From Silene conica (Eukaryota > Streptophyta > Magnoliopsida > Caryophyllales > Caryophyllaceae): a stretch of DNA of 64,000 bases. Shown one piece after another: positions 11,017-22,580 of this stretch; position 1 is the first letter of the stretch; the number at the start of each line of letters is the position of its first letter. The stretch is taken from NCBI GenBank assembly GCA_029255685.2, contig CM055312.2, forward strand, positions 28,428,203 to 28,492,202. Direction: 5' to 3'. The notes under the pieces were generated by a model. That model did not search any database. It was not told the origin of the DNA and saw only the letters and a program-made list of their open reading frames with translations. The position numbers and the translations under genes were made by a program.

Positions 11017-13184
11017 ATGACTAATGCAAATGCAACTCCGGGCCCTAGTGCCACCCTCACCAGGGAGTCGTGGTTACGCTCCTTTATGGACCACGTCTCC
11101 TACAATCAGAACTCCCGCCTTAAGAATGGTGGGAGTAACTTTACCGATTGGGAGGCAGCATTACAGAATGCTGCCATTGCTGATGGTAAATTAAAGTATT
11201 TGGTTGAGCCAATGCCGGCTGAACCAACCACTAGGACTGGAGCCCAACGAACTGCATATGATGAGTTTGTTCGTGAAGCTGGTGCGATTAAGAACGTACT
11301 TATTTATGCAATGGAAGGCAATTTGCAGCGCCACTTCATTTCACAAGGTGCAAATAAGATTTTCCCCACCCTTACCAATGAATTCTCGCAAGCTCCGAGA
11401 ATCATGAGGTATCACGCAGCAGTTCGCTTCGAAGCTAAACTGTTTAAGGGCCAAGCTGTTAGCCCACACATCCTCAAGATGATTGAGAATGTGGAAGTTC
11501 AGGAGTCTCTTGGTTGCAAGATTGAGGAGTCAGTCATTTTAGACCGAATATTACACTCTCTTCATGATGGGTTCACCCAGTTTAGGGTGAACTATAACAT
11601 GAATGACATGAAGAAAAGTCTTCATGAGCTCCACTCCGTGACTTTTAGTTTTTGGGTTACTTTTCCGTAATGGTGGAAAGTAATCAAGTGATGTAATTTA
11701 TGAGATCTCGCATCTCCGCTTTGTATTTTATTTATTCTTTATTTTTAGATCAAATGTAAATAGGATTTGTATTGTAATAGCTTAGAATAAAGAAGAAGAA
11801 GAAGGGGAGTTTGGTGCGTCCGGGTCTCTATTTCCAGTTTACATCACGAGATGAAGAATGGTGACCCATGAAGCTTCTAGGGTCCATGTGATTGGATTCC
11901 AAGTTGTATTTACTGTTTTTCATAGGATATGCCACACTAGGATTTTATGTTTTATATTCTTTTCTTCATTTCTTGAATGTTGCATGTCATTATATTCCGC
12001 CTAAACTAAACCACCTATATGCATGTAAAATGACTCATGTAGATTATTTTGCATTTTGACATATGCAGTTTTATTTATGCCATCACTTCTTCCTACTCAT
12101 CTCAAAATAGTTCACTTAAATGAGTTTAAAATAGTGATGGGATCTCACTCTACATAAAATTGAGAAATTAACCTTTCTAGATCAAACAACTATGAATCCC
12201 TTTTACGTCGGTGGGCATATAGGACCCGTTGTTATCTCCATATGGACCCCTTCTACCTCGGGTAAGTAGTGTGTGGTGACCTAGTTGAACTCAGCACAAT
12301 GATTCAATCAAGTTATTGAAGCCATTGTGGACTAACAGATAAATTTAAGAAATTTGTCGACTGAGAGTTCCAATGTAGAACCAGTTAAAGGGTTAACTCA
12401 CCAAATCGGGATTTGGATGTTGGGATACATTATATAATTCTTTAAGTGAGATCGATTATATTATGTCGTATATCTTTGTTTGAAAAGATTTTAAATTCAA
12501 TGATTTAATCATGTTTATTTATTTTCTCATTTGTAGATCATTTAATATCTGCTATTAAAAAAGACTGATGCAAATGCAACTCCGGGCCCTAGTGCCACCC
12601 TCACCAGGGAGTCGTGGTTACGCTCCTTTATGGACCACGTCTCCTACAATCAGAACTCTCGCCTTAAGAATGATGGGAGTAACTTTACCGATTGGGAGGC
12701 AGCATTACGGAATGCTGCCATTGCTGATGGTTAATTAAAGTATTTGGTTGAGCCAATGCCGGCTGAACCAACCACTAGGACTGGAGCCCAACGAACTGCA
12801 TATGATGAGTTCGTTCGTGAAGCTGGTGCGATTAAGAACGTACTTATTTATGCAATGGAAGGCAATTTGCAGCGCCGCTTCATTTCACAAGGTGCAAATA
12901 AGATTTTCACCACCCTTACCAATGAATTCTCGCAAGCTCCGAGAATCATGAGGTATGACGCAACAGTTCGCTTCTTCGAAGCTAAACTGTCTAAGGGCCA
13001 AACTGTTAGCCCACACATCCTCAAGATGATTGAGAATGTGGAAGTTCAGGAGTCTCTTGGTTGCAAGATTGAGGAGTCAGTCAATTTAGACCGAATCTTA
13101 CACTCTCTTCATGATGGGTTCACCCATTTTAGGGTGAACTATAACATGAATGACATGAAGAAAAGTCTTCATGAGCTCCACTCT
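10089..13184 (+). repeat. 1.55 kb tandem duplication (leader plus gag) in F
   Basis: Unit 1 is 10089-11637 and unit 2 is 11638-13184, in direct orientation with no spacer. Both start GTGACTTT...AGTTTTTGGGTT and end in gag at GAGCTCCACTC. The units differ by roughly 2% by eye, similar to the LTR divergence of E. The duplication puts a gag 5' part and leader in front of a second gag. GAA-repeat length differs between units. Confidence 0.9.
11017..11637 (+). pseudogene. gag: F gag, first copy (5' part)
   Basis: Translates as a Copia-type Gag capsid region (begins MTNANATPGPSATLTRESW; contains WLRSFMDHV, FTDWEAAL, NVLIYAMEGNLQR, LTNEFSQAPRIMRY, FRVNYNMNDMKKSLHELHS). It corresponds to the UBN2-like gag-polypeptide family of Copia elements and is close to the gags of C and D. 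In Copia elements Gag forms the virus-like particle. This copy ends where the tandem duplication starts over, so it lacks the nucleocapsid part. Confidence 0.8.
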
Positions 13185-13475
13185 CAGCTCGTGCAAGCCG
13201 AGAAAGATCTCAATTTGAGTGGGAATGCTAAGAAGGACGTCCTTGTCATACAAGCTAATTGGAAAGGGAAGGGAAAGGAAAAGACTCCCTTAAATGTTAA
13301 GAAGCCTTAGTTCAAAAAGAAGCAGCCAAAGCCCAAGAGTGAACCTGGTGAGACCAGTAACTCAAAGGCCAAAGCTAAGGGCAAAGGAAAAGAGGGAAAG
13401 TGCCACCATTGCCACGAGTCTGAGCATTGAAAGAGGAACTGCCCTAAGTACCTCGAGGATATCAAGGCTGGACGT
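12566..13475 (+). pseudogene. gag: F gag, second copy
   Basis: Repeat of the first copy, continuing through a Lys-rich linker to a CCHC zinc-knuckle region (around 13400-13450, CHHCHE...KRNCPKYLEDIKAGRV). Same Copia gag family. It leads into the protease region as in an intact Gag-Pol order. Broken (a few interruptions). Confidence 0.75.
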
Positions 13476-13830
13476 GTGACAGCCACAGGTATATCTTCAT
13501 TTATTCATATGATTGAAATAAACCATGCAAGTTCAGGAACATGGGTATTTGATACTGGTTGTGGTTCTCACTTGTGTAATCACTTGCAGGGTTTAAGGGA
13601 CGTCCGCAAACTTGAGAAGGGGGACATAGACCTTCGTGTTGGAAATGGAGCAAAGGTTGCAGCTGTCTCCATAGGAACTTATGTACTCAAACTACCTAGT
13701 GGTTTCCAGTTATTTTTAAATAATTGTTATTTTGTTCCTAGTTTGTCGAAAAACATTATTTCTATTTCTGTTTTGGATACGGAAGGATTTTGTTTTAATA
13801 TTAAGCACAACTATTGTACTTTTTAATTAA
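13476..13830 (+). pseudogene. F protease region
   Basis: Copia retropepsin: WVFDTGCGSHLCN holds the catalytic DTG (about 13542-13580), followed by NGAKVAAVSIGTYVLKLPSG and the usual LSKNIISISVLD. It releases Gag and Pol products in a working element. Sits directly after the zinc-knuckle region. Confidence 0.8.
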
Positions 13831-13835
13831 ACGAT

Positions 13836-14974
13836 ATGATTTATGGAAAGGCTTTTTCCGTAAACGGAATATATGTTTTAGACCAAACCACCGAGGTTTA
13901 TCATGTGAATAATAAAAGGGTTAAAACAGGTGATAAAGAACAAACGTATTTATGGCATTGTCGAATGGGACACATCAATGGAAAACGCATAGAGAAACTC
14001 ATTAAAAATGGGTCAATACCACCATTTCATTACGAATCAATTGGTACGTGTGAATCATGTCTCATCGGAAAGATGACTCGTATTTCCTTTAAAGATATTG
14101 GAATGCGAGCTAGTGATCTTTTAGGACTCATACATACAGATGTGTGTGGTCCTATGACAATCACAACAAGAGACGGCTATAGATATTTCATCACTTTTAC
14201 GGATGATTTAAGTACATTCAGGTATGTCTATTTAATGAAACCTTTGACAAGTTCAAGGAATTCCAAAATAAGGTTGAGAACCAAGTGGATAGGAAGATAA
14301 AAGCACTTCAATCTGATCGTGGTGGGGAGTATCTTTCGACCGAGTTTGATCAACACCTGAAAGACTGTGGTATTGTATCGCAGTTAACTCCACCTGGAAC
14401 ACCACAATTGAATGGTGTATCCGAACGGAGAAATCGAACTTCATTAGATATGGTTCGATCCATGATGAGTCACACAGTTGTGCCCAATTCATTATGGGAA
14501 TTAGCTCTTCAATCGGCTGCTCTAATACTTAACCGAAGTCCGACTATAACAGCGGACAAGACTCCATATGAGATGTGGAAAGGAAAAGTTTCTGACTTGT
14601 CTTTTATTCGGGTTTGGGGTTGTGAAGCTTATGTCAAGTGGAGACACGAAGACAAGCTAGGCCCACGATCGGTCAAGACTTACTTTGTAGGTTATCCAAA
14701 AGGAATTTTTGGTCACTACTTTTATTCACCTACCGAACAAAGAGTGTTTGTTGCGGCTAGTGCGAAGTTTTTAGATAAAGAGTTTCTCTCGAACAAACAG
14801 AGTAGTAGAACTTTTGATCTGTCAGAGGTTCAAGAACCAGAAACCAACAGTGTGATGGAAGAAAGTGTTCCTTCCACATCTGCTATGGTATCCGTTCCAG
14901 AGGAACCTAGGAGGTCGTTTCGAGTTTCTCACCCCCAAACCGATAGATTGGTATGGTTGAGGAAGGTGGTGTAG
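13836..14974 (+). pseudogene. F integrase region
   Basis: GAG-pre-integrase zinc module (LWHCRMGHINGKRIEKL...CESCLIGK, HHCC spacing, about 13950-14075), then the catalytic core with HTDVCGPM (first Asp), QSDRGGEY (second Asp) and NGVSERRNRT (Glu). It is followed by the SFIRVWGCEAYVK and LGPRSVKTYFVGYP segments that end Copia integrases. It would join element cDNA to host DNA. Broken. Confidence 0.85.
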
Positions 14975-15212
14975 AAAACATTTTACTCCTTGAGAGTAAC
15001 GGATTAGCTACCTACAAAGGAGCAATGACCTGTTCCGACTCCAAGCTATGGCTCGAAGCCATGCAGTCCGAAATAGATTTCATGCAATAGAATCAAGTAT
15101 TGGATTTGGTTGATTTGCCAGAAAAGGTAAGACCCCTTCAGTGCAAATGGCTTTATAAGATAAAGCGTGCATTAGATGGACAACCAGATGTTTATAATGC
15201 ACGATTGGTGGC
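14975..15212 (+). pseudogene. F reverse transcriptase, N-terminal part
   Basis: Contains the Copia RT opening (LWLEAMQSEIDFM, PLQCKWLYKIKRALDGQPDVYNARLVAK). The next stretch of RT is at 62666, on the far side of element E. Broken. Confidence 0.75.
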
Positions 15213-15217
15213 AAAAT

Positions 15218-16549
15218 TGATACGTGCAATTTATAGACTTTTTAGGTCCATTTTGCACGTATTTGTCCTTTAATTCTTAGCTTTTAGCACCCTTTTTCCT
15301 CCGAATTGTCTACTTTGTTGCCTTTCTGTTCATTGAAGATAAATAACGAGGGAGAAGAAGAATGCGCTCAAATCTTGGCAAAATCGGCATTTTCAAGGAC
15401 ATCAGGAAAAGACTAGAAATCCCAGAAGAAGAAACTCTCGCCTAAACCCTGTAACTCACTCGATCGACCTTCAATTCCACTCGATCGAGTGGTTGTTGGA
15501 AGAAAGGAGCTCGATCGAAGACCACCTGCGATGACATCGAGGACCACCTGCGATGACATCGAGGACCACCTGAAGGATACTCGATCGAGTACTGGCATTT
15601 ACTCGATCGATTAAGGAGAAGCAAGGAACTACATACTCGATCGAGTAACTCACTTACTCGATCGAGCTAGGGTGCGAAATTTCAGGATTCGAAAGATTTC
15701 TGAAATTAGCATAAAAGGGAAAGAAAGAGGAGAAATGAGCATCACTCGACAGACAGAAAGAAGCAGCATTTTTAACCTAGATCTCATAAAAACACTTTTT
15801 CCATTTTCTCTAGAATTCTTTTACTTAGTTTAACATTTGATCTTCAAGCAATCTTTTGGTTCTTCTTCTTTCAATCTTGTAGTAACGGTATTCTTCTTCC
15901 TACTTTAATATTTGATTCATGTTTTGCATTTCTTACTTTCTCATCATGTTGAATCTCATTTTATGTATTTGCTTTAATAATCTCATGAAAATGGTTGGCT
16001 AAGTTCTTCACTAGGATTTAGGGGAACTATGGCTTAAGATTTGATTGTTGTCTTGAATGTTTGAGATTAGGGTTTGCATTTAATCGCCGCATTTAACAGC
16101 TTTTGATTGTTTGAGTCGACGCATCCAATCAACTGTGTGGATTCCCTAACCCTAGATCGAAAGATTGGATTAGGTAGACCTGCGACGAACTTTAGGATGG
16201 ATTAAGTAGAGCGAAAGTTTGTTAGTTTTATCCTAGAGCGAATATCGGACCGAAAAGACCTTTTCACTGCCCCTTTCCCGACCTTCTCATTTCGCCCTAA
16301 GCCATAGTGAACCGAAAATCCTAATCTCTTCTCTTCTTTGTCTAATCGCTTGGTTCTCTGTTTTAGTTCTTTTCTTTTAAAATCTTAGACTATAGATAAA
16401 CTACAAACACCCCCAATTTTGGTTACTTAGCAAACTTATAAGAACTTTTAGAATTCTCTTCTCCCTGTGGATTCGATACCCGACTGCCTCTATTACATTA
16501 GTTTGGGACCAGTTGGCTTATTTTTGATAGGGTTGCGACAGCCATGTCA
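15218..16549 (+). repeat. E 5' LTR, 1332 bp
   Basis: TG...CA ends match 59121-62665 once S is taken out. It has one more copy of a 22-bp GACATCGAGGACCACCTGCG tandem than the right LTR. About seven TCGATCGA palindromes cluster at 15459-15667. Confidence 0.92.
15459..15667. repeat. Cluster of TCGATCGA palindromes in E LTR
   Basis: About seven occurrences in 210 bp, mostly as ACTCGATCGAGT, a 12-bp palindrome. The same motif clusters in gag, the 3' region and the right LTR of the same element and I did not notice clusters elsewhere in the window. Confidence 0.85.
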
Positions 16550-16554
16550 AATTT

Positions 16555-16572
16555 TAGCGCCGTTGCCGGGGA
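16555..16572 (+). other. E primer binding site (tRNA-Asp type)
   Basis: TAGCGCCGTTGCCGGGGA, six bases past the LTR end, resembles the TGGCGCCGTTGCCGGGGA site typical of Athila/Tat Ty3 elements and attributed to tRNA-Asp. The assignment to Asp is from memory of the family. Confidence 0.75.
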
Positions 16573-16715
16573 GACGGTGTAATTTTATTTGTTCTTTTTA
16601 AGTTTGTTTTAGCCTTAGGGAAGCAATTCCTTGAGGCTGTTCTCATATCTTTCTCTAGTGCTGTGAGTATTTTCAGGTACTTTGCACCGGAGAGGTTGGC
16701 AGTTTTTCATCCAAA

Positions 16716-18131
16716 ATGCCTATTATTGCAAGCCATTCCGATCCTAATGTTCAATCACTACCCACCGTATCTCTACTTCCTACTGCAAGTGAGGGTACCT
16801 TTTCTATCCACCATTCGTTCTATCAACTGATAGAACGGAATGTGTTCAAAGGAGAGGTAAATGAGGATCCAGCAAAGCACCTTGAGACGTTCACCGACTA
16901 TTGTTCCACGGTGCCACTAGCTCCTGGTGTCACGCACGAAAGGGTCAAGGAATTCCTCTTCCCGTTTTCCTTGACCGAGGATGCAAAGGATTGGTGGAGG
17001 GATCTAGACAAGGAGAGTTCTGGGATAACGGATTGGAACTCTTTGGCACTAACTTTCTACCGAAAGTACTTTCCCCCTCATAAAGCTAACGCTCTAAGGG
17101 CACAAATAACCGACTTCAACCAAAAAGATACCGAAGACTTGAATGCCGCATGGGGAAGATTCAAAAAGTTGGTCCGTTCAATTCCACATCACGGGTTTGA
17201 ACGATGGTTCCTATGTAGCAAATTCTACAATGGGTTGTCCTACTCAAAAAGGGCATTGCTAGATTCGGCCGCTCAAGGTCGATTTTTGGTGAATGTGGCG
17301 GATGACAAAGGGTGGCAATTGATTGATAACATAGCCACACATGAAGCCCAATACGGAAATCCACGGGAGGAACCGGAGATGAAAGTTGCTTTTGAGGCCC
17401 GTACGGTTAGTGAGGTGAACCGAGTTCACCTCGATGAGGAGGATACGTGTGGTAGGTGTGGCGAAAAAGGGAACAACCCTGTCACATGCTTAGCTGATTC
17501 AGCAAGGGTGCTAGCTTACAAACAATTTAGGTTAGGTGGATCCTTTTCTGAGATGTATGCCGAGTTTGAGAAAACAAAGATTGTTGCTTTCACGGAAGAT
17601 AGATTGCCGGTTAATCAAGGAAGTGAAACTGGTTGGGAAATTCAACATGAACCGACCGATTCACTAATTTTTGAGGAAGAATGGGAAGGCGTCGCGAGTT
17701 TGAGGAGCGGGCGCCCTTATAATAACCAAAAGGCTGAACTAGAAGCTGTGCCCAGTGAACTGAACGAAGAACAGTCTTCAGAAGATCAACGAACAACTCG
17801 AATGACGCGATCGAACGAAAATTTCCTCGATCGAGCTCCAGAATTGACTCGATCGAGTGAACCCGCACTGGCAGATCCTCGATCGACTGAACCTGGTTTG
17901 GAGGGCTTACGATCGAGCATAATACAACCTCGATCGAGTAACTTCGAAGAAGAAATCACTCGATCGAGTGAAAGCCTAACTCGATCGAGTGAATTCGCCT
18001 ATGATAAAGAAGGTCAGGCTGATATTTCTGACGGAATACCCTCCCCTGCTGTGGGGGTACCACGACCTGTTACGGAGAAAAATAAAGCTGGAAATGCCGT
18101 TCCTATGGTAAAAATTCCATATCCGGGATGA
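16716..18131 (+). CDS. gag: E gag (Athila-type)
   Basis: Open frame of 471 codons, starting MPIIASHSD 166 bp past the LTR. Residues about 35-190 match the Ty3 Gag capsid domain (FKGEVNEDPAKHLETFTDYCSTV, LTEDAKDWWRDLD, FYRKYFPPHKANALRAQITDF, FYNGLSYSKRALLDSAAQGRFL), as in Athila Gag. A cysteine cluster resembling a zinc knuckle lies at residues about 246-260. The C-terminal part is acidic and repetitive: TRSSE, PRSSN and TRSSES recur because the DNA palindrome CTCGATCGAG is read there about eight times. Gag builds the particle. It is part of a broken element, so I make no claim of function. Confidence 0.85.
   Translation: MPIIASHSDPNVQSLPTVSLLPTASEGTFSIHHSFYQLIERNVFKGEVNEDPAKHLETFTDYCSTVPLAPGVTHERVKEFLFPFSLTEDAKDWWRDLDKESSGITDWNSLALTFYRKYFPPHKANALRAQITDFNQKDTEDLNAAWGRFKKLVRSIPHHGFERWFLCSKFYNGLSYSKRALLDSAAQGRFLVNVADDKGWQLIDNIATHEAQYGNPREEPEMKVAFEARTVSEVNRVHLDEEDTCGRCGEKGNNPVTCLADSARVLAYKQFRLGGSFSEMYAEFEKTKIVAFTEDRLPVNQGSETGWEIQHEPTDSLIFEEEWEGVASLRSGRPYNNQKAELEAVPSELNEEQSSEDQRTTRMTRSNENFLDRAPELTRSSEPALADPRSTEPGLEGLRSSIIQPRSSNFEEEITRSSESLTRSSEFAYDKEGQADISDGIPSPAVGVPRPVTEKNKAGNAVPMVKIPYPG
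17807..17990. repeat. TCGATCGA palindromes inside E gag
   Basis: About eight occurrences in 184 bp, read mostly in one frame as Arg-Ser-Ser. The same 10-bp core (CTCGATCGAG) marks E's LTRs and 3' region. Confidence 0.85.
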
Positions 18132-18299
18132 CTAAAGGACGCAAAGCTCGAGAAGCAATTCAGTAAGTTTATTGAGATGATCAAAAACATCCAGGTATCA
18201 ATTTCTTTTGCTGAGGTAATCACCCAAATTCCTCCTTACGCCAAATTCATGAAAGACATTCTATCGCGTAAGAAGAAACTTGGGAGGTTGCCATTGTTG

Positions 18300-18900
18300 C
18301 TTTTATGACCGAGTCAAGTAGTTTTCTTCTTAGTAATTCTCCCCCTAAGTAGAAAGACCCCGGGAGTTTTTTCATCACATGTGCCATAGGGAGTGGAACC
18401 ATAGATAAAGCCCTATGTGATCTTGGGGCTAGCGTCAGTGTTATGCCATTTTCTGTTTGTCGTAAACTCAACCTAGGTCGCTTGAAGGAAACTAACATTA
18501 CCCTGCAAATGGCAGATAGGTCAATTAGGACACCTTTAGGTATCTTAAAGGACGTACTTGTTAGAGTAGGTAAGTTTTTCATCCCGGTAGACTTTATTGT
18601 GCTAGACATAGCTGAAGATACCCGTACACCGATCATCTTAGGCAGAGCCTTCTTATGCACCGCTGGGGCAGTCATAGATGTTAGACAGGGACGTTTGACC
18701 TTATCGGTAGGGGATGACATAGCCTCCTTTAGTTTGGCTAAGACACTTTCCAGGCCTATGATTGCAGTTACATGTTATTCTATTGATATTTTTGAGCATC
18801 TTAGCAGCGAGACTTGGACAGATTCTCTGATCGAGGCACCATCGTCAACATTGAGTCTGCTAAGTAAATATGCAGAGTACACAGGCATTGGTAACGATTC
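18300..18900 (+). pseudogene. E protease region
   Basis: Ty3/Athila aspartic protease: ALCDLGASVSVMPFSVCRKL (18415-18470) holds the catalytic Asp in its Athila form D-x-GAS, and IVLDIAEDTRTPIILGRAFLCTAGAVIDVRQGRLTLSVG follows. It would cleave Gag-Pol. It lies between gag and RT as expected; broken. Confidence 0.75.
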
Positions 18901-19870
18901 AGAGCCAAATCCTCTCATTCCAGGTAGGTTGACCAAAGGTGAAAAGAGAGAGGTATGGTCACTGGTAAGTACCTTACGCTCTCTTGAGGCAAAGGTTCCT
19001 GAGCGTAAGCCACTTCCATATCATCTTCGTTATGCTTTCCTTGATGACACTGAGCAATTTCCAGTTATTATTAGCAATAAACTGGAAGATGTTCAGTTGA
19101 CTGCCTTACTAACCGTTCTTAAACGAAACAGGAAGGCCATGGGATACTCTTTGGATGACATCAAGGGCATCAGCCCTGATGTGTGTATGCACAGGATCGA
19201 GCTGGAAGACGGTCATAAGCCATGTAGACAAGGACAGCGTAAGTTAAACCCGAAGATGGAGGAAGTGGTCATGACCGAGGTGATGAAATTGTTGGATGCA
19301 GGTATCATCTATTCTGTAGGGAACTCCACGTGGGTAAGTCCGGTTCAAGTAGTACCTAAGAAAGGAGGTACTACCATTGTAAAGAATGAGAAAAATGAGC
19401 TAATACCCACCCGTTTAGTAACCGGCGGGCGAATGTGCATAGATTATCGCCAACTGAATTCAGGTACTAAGAAAGACCATTTCCCTCTTCCCTTTATCGA
19501 CCAAATGATTGAAAGGTTAGCGTCACATGAATTTTTCTGTTATTTAGACGGATACTCAGGTTTTTTCCAGATCCCGATTCAGCCGGAGGATCAGGAGAAG
19601 ACCACCTTTACTTGTCCCAAGGGTGTTTTAGCTTATCGCAGAATGCCTTTTGGGCTATGTAATGCCCCTGCCACCTTTCAAAGGTGCATGATGGGGATAT
19701 TTTATGAGTACATAGAGTCAATTATGGAGGTCTTTATGGATGACTTCAGTGTCTATGGTAACAGTTTTAATGATTGTCTGGCTAACCTCGATAAGATTTT
19801 GCAGCGTTGCATAGAGGTGAATTTGGTTCTGAACTGGGAGAAATGTCATTTATGGTCAATGAGGGAGTAG
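18901..19870 (+). pseudogene. E reverse transcriptase
   Basis: Athila RT: KPCRQGQRKLNPKMEEVV, STWVSPVQVVPKKGG, MCIDYRQLN, YLDGYSGFFQIPI, MPFGLCNAPATFQRCM and the catalytic FMDDFSVYG (about 19735-19760). It would copy element RNA into DNA with the primer site at 16555. Part of E's pol, in which there are a few breaks. Confidence 0.85.
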
Positions 19871-20745
19871 TCCTTGGTCACTTAGTTTCTAACCGAGGCA
19901 TAGAGGTTGATAAGGCAAAGGTGCAAGTGATTAAGCATCTACCACCCCTAGTCAATGTTAAGGGTGTGGGAAGTTTCCTTGGTCATGCCGGGTTTTATCT
20001 CCGGTTCATCAAGGACTTCTTAAAGATAGCTAAACCACTTACACAGTTGCTTTTGAAAGATACCCCCTTTGTGTTTACTGACGATTGTCTCTCTGCTTTT
20101 CAGACCTTGAAACAGGCCTTGGTGTCTGCACTGATCATTCAACCCCCTAACTGGGAGTTGCCCTTCGAGATCATGTGCGACGCCAGTGATTATGCGTTGG
20201 GAGCGGTTTTGGGACAACGGAAGGAGAAAGCTTTGAGTGCCATTTATTACGCGAGCCGAACTCTGGATGAGGCTCAAGTGAAATATGCCACCACTGAGAA
20301 AGAGCTTTTGGCTGTAATTTTTGCTCTTGACAAATTACGCTCATATCTTCTTGGTTCTAAAGTCATTGTTTTTACAGATCATGCAGCCCCGAAGCATCTT
20401 TTGGGAAAGAAGGAAGCAAAGCCCAGATTACTGCGATGGATACTTCTACTTCATGAATTTGATCTAGAAATAAAGGATAAAAAGGGCGCGGAGAATGTCG
20501 TGGCCGATCATCTATCACGCTTGACTTATCGGGAAGGGGAGGATACGTTACCCATCAATGATTCTTTTGGTGACGATTCTCTTTTCTCCCTTTGTGCTAT
20601 TATTGATCAGACTAACGATAATGTTGAACCGTGGTTTGCAGATTATGCTAATTTTGCAGCTAGCAAGGAAATGTCGAAGGGCCTAACTTACCAGCAACGC
20701 AAGAAGTTCTTACATGATGCCCGACATTACTTCTGGGACTAGCCT
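19871..20745 (+). pseudogene. E RT end, RNase H
   Basis: RT thumb/connection ([42 protein letters not shown]) then RNase H ([87 protein letters not shown]). The Asp and Glu positions of the family are visible. It would remove RNA from RNA-DNA hybrids. Confidence 0.85.
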
Positions 20746-21538
20746 TACCTATTCAAAGAATGCGCAGACGGTCTCTACCGACGATGTATTCCACAATGGG
20801 AGACCAAAGCAATCCTAGAAGGGTGTCATTCTTCACATTATGGTGGTCATCACGGTCCATCGCGGACCGTGACTAAGGTACTTCAATCAGGTTTTTATTG
20901 GCCCACCATGTTTGCTGACACTAGAGCTTTTGTTTCCAGGTGTGACGAATGCCAGCGATCAGGTAACCTCTCTAAGCGTCATGAGATGCCCCAGAACGAT
21001 ATTTTAGAAGTTGAACTCTTTGATGTCTGGGGTATTGACTACCAAGGACCGTTCCCTACAAGTCAAGGTAACCGATATATCTTAGTTGTAGTGGATTATG
21101 TGTCAAAATGGGTCAAAGCTGTCGCGACACCCAATTGTGATGCCAAGACTGTTATTAAGTTATTTCGTAAGATCATCTTTCCTCGTTTCGGAGTCCCACG
21201 TGTCGTCATTAGCGATAGAGGTATGCAGCTTAAGGAACAGACACCGACCCACATGTTGACTAAGTTTGGTGTACGACATCGTAGATGTTTGGCTTATCAT
21301 CCTCAGACCAGTGGTCAAGTTGAGGTCTGCAATAGGGAACTTAAGGATATTTTAGCTAAGGTCGTGTCTATGTCTCGTAAGGATTGGAGTCAGAAACTTG
21401 ATGATACCTTATGGGCCTATAGAACGAGTTTCAAAACACCAATTGGTGCCTCACCTTATCGTCTAGTGTATGGAAAGTCGTGTCATTTACCTGTCGAGCT
21501 AGAGCATAAGGCATGGTGGGCAGTACGCCAACTTAATT
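20746..21538 (+). pseudogene. E integrase, N-terminal and core part
   Basis: Zinc-binding part (HYGGHHG...CDECQRSG), core with GIDYQGPFP (first Asp), VISDRGMQ (second Asp), [19 protein letters not shown] (Glu), and the Athila [40 protein letters not shown] stretch. Element A enters right after RQLN; the C-terminal part is at 56980-57362. Broken. Confidence 0.85.
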
Positions 21539-22121
21539 TGTGACACCCCGCGATTTAGCATAAAAATAAACAAATAATTTGTAGCGGAAATACGATACTT
21601 TTAAAACCTTTTCGACATATTTATTAAAACTTTTTCGCGGAATATCAAAACAACATGCGGAAGACTAAAAACTAATGAAAAAGTATAAATTATACAAAAT
21701 AACTTAAATAGACGAGGGATAAGGTATCCCACGATAAGAACATGAAGTAAATCTAAACTAAGCGTAAGGGTAATTGTCGAATTATCAACAATGCTCGCTA
21801 GCCACACGTCTTTCCCAAACAGCACCAACCTACATTCATGAAACATGAACGCCACAGTCAGCGGGGAGTAACTCAGGGTTCTCCCAGCCACTTTTCGTCA
21901 GAAAACATGTAAACGACAATACCAAACATCTTATACATATGAACATGTATATAATTTCATAAACAATCATATATATTACCAAACATGAACAACATGATCA
22001 ATGCATGGGCGTAAGACAAAAACATGTGAAAACAGCATGAATCAACATGTATAACAGAATTAAAGCCAACATATGAGATAGTATCAAAATCAAGGAAACA
22101 TCCAAGCAAAGAATACACATA

Positions 22122-22483
22122 GTCAGAGCGTATAACCACTGCCTCTGACATACCATAGCGTATAACCACTGCCTCTAGTTACGGAGCGTATAACCACTGC
22201 CTCCGATTACAAAGCATACAACTATCAAACAACACATGAATAGAATGAACGCCGTCAGAGCGTATAACCACTGCCTCTGACATACCAGAGCGTATAACCA
22301 CTGCCTCTGGCTACTGGAGCGTATAACCACTGCCTCCAGCTACGGAGCGTATAACCACTGCCTCCGAATACTATGTATAGCGTATAACCACTGCCTATAT
22401 GCCTAAGACCTGGCCAGACCTCTCGATGTAATGCCTTACACCGAACGACACACGGGGACCGGAGCGTATAACCACTGCCTCCG
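22122..22483. repeat. Hairpin array: constant loop, covarying arms (9 units)
   Basis: Nine units contain CGTATAACCACTGC. On each side sit 5-7 bases that differ between units but pair with each other: GTCAGAG/CTCTGAC (units 1 and 4), CGGAG/CTCCG (3, 7, 9), CCAGAG/CTCTGG (5), CTGGAG/CTCCAG (6), TATAG/CTATA (8); only unit 2 pairs poorly. A gap of about 60 bp separates units 3 and 4. The array is present in both LTRs. Confidence 0.88.
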
Positions 22484-22580
22484 ACCAATCCCGAGCATAG
22501 ATAAATTCCAATTGCATGGGTGGCGTTAGTTCATTACAGTGATACACAAATCGTACCACCGCTATCTATTCACATGTCAA

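Noticed and set aside
14253-14492. Minus-strand frame over F integrase
   Set aside because: Shadow of the integrase reading frame.
22122-22483. CRISPR-like array
   Set aside because: Constant units with variable flanks look superficially similar, but the flanks are short complementary arms, the sequence is duplicated in both LTRs, and the setting is a plant retrotransposon.
22255-22488. Minus-strand frame with GSGYTL repeats (and its copy at 54683-54940)
   Set aside because: A translation of the hairpin array; the DNA structure explains the repeat.
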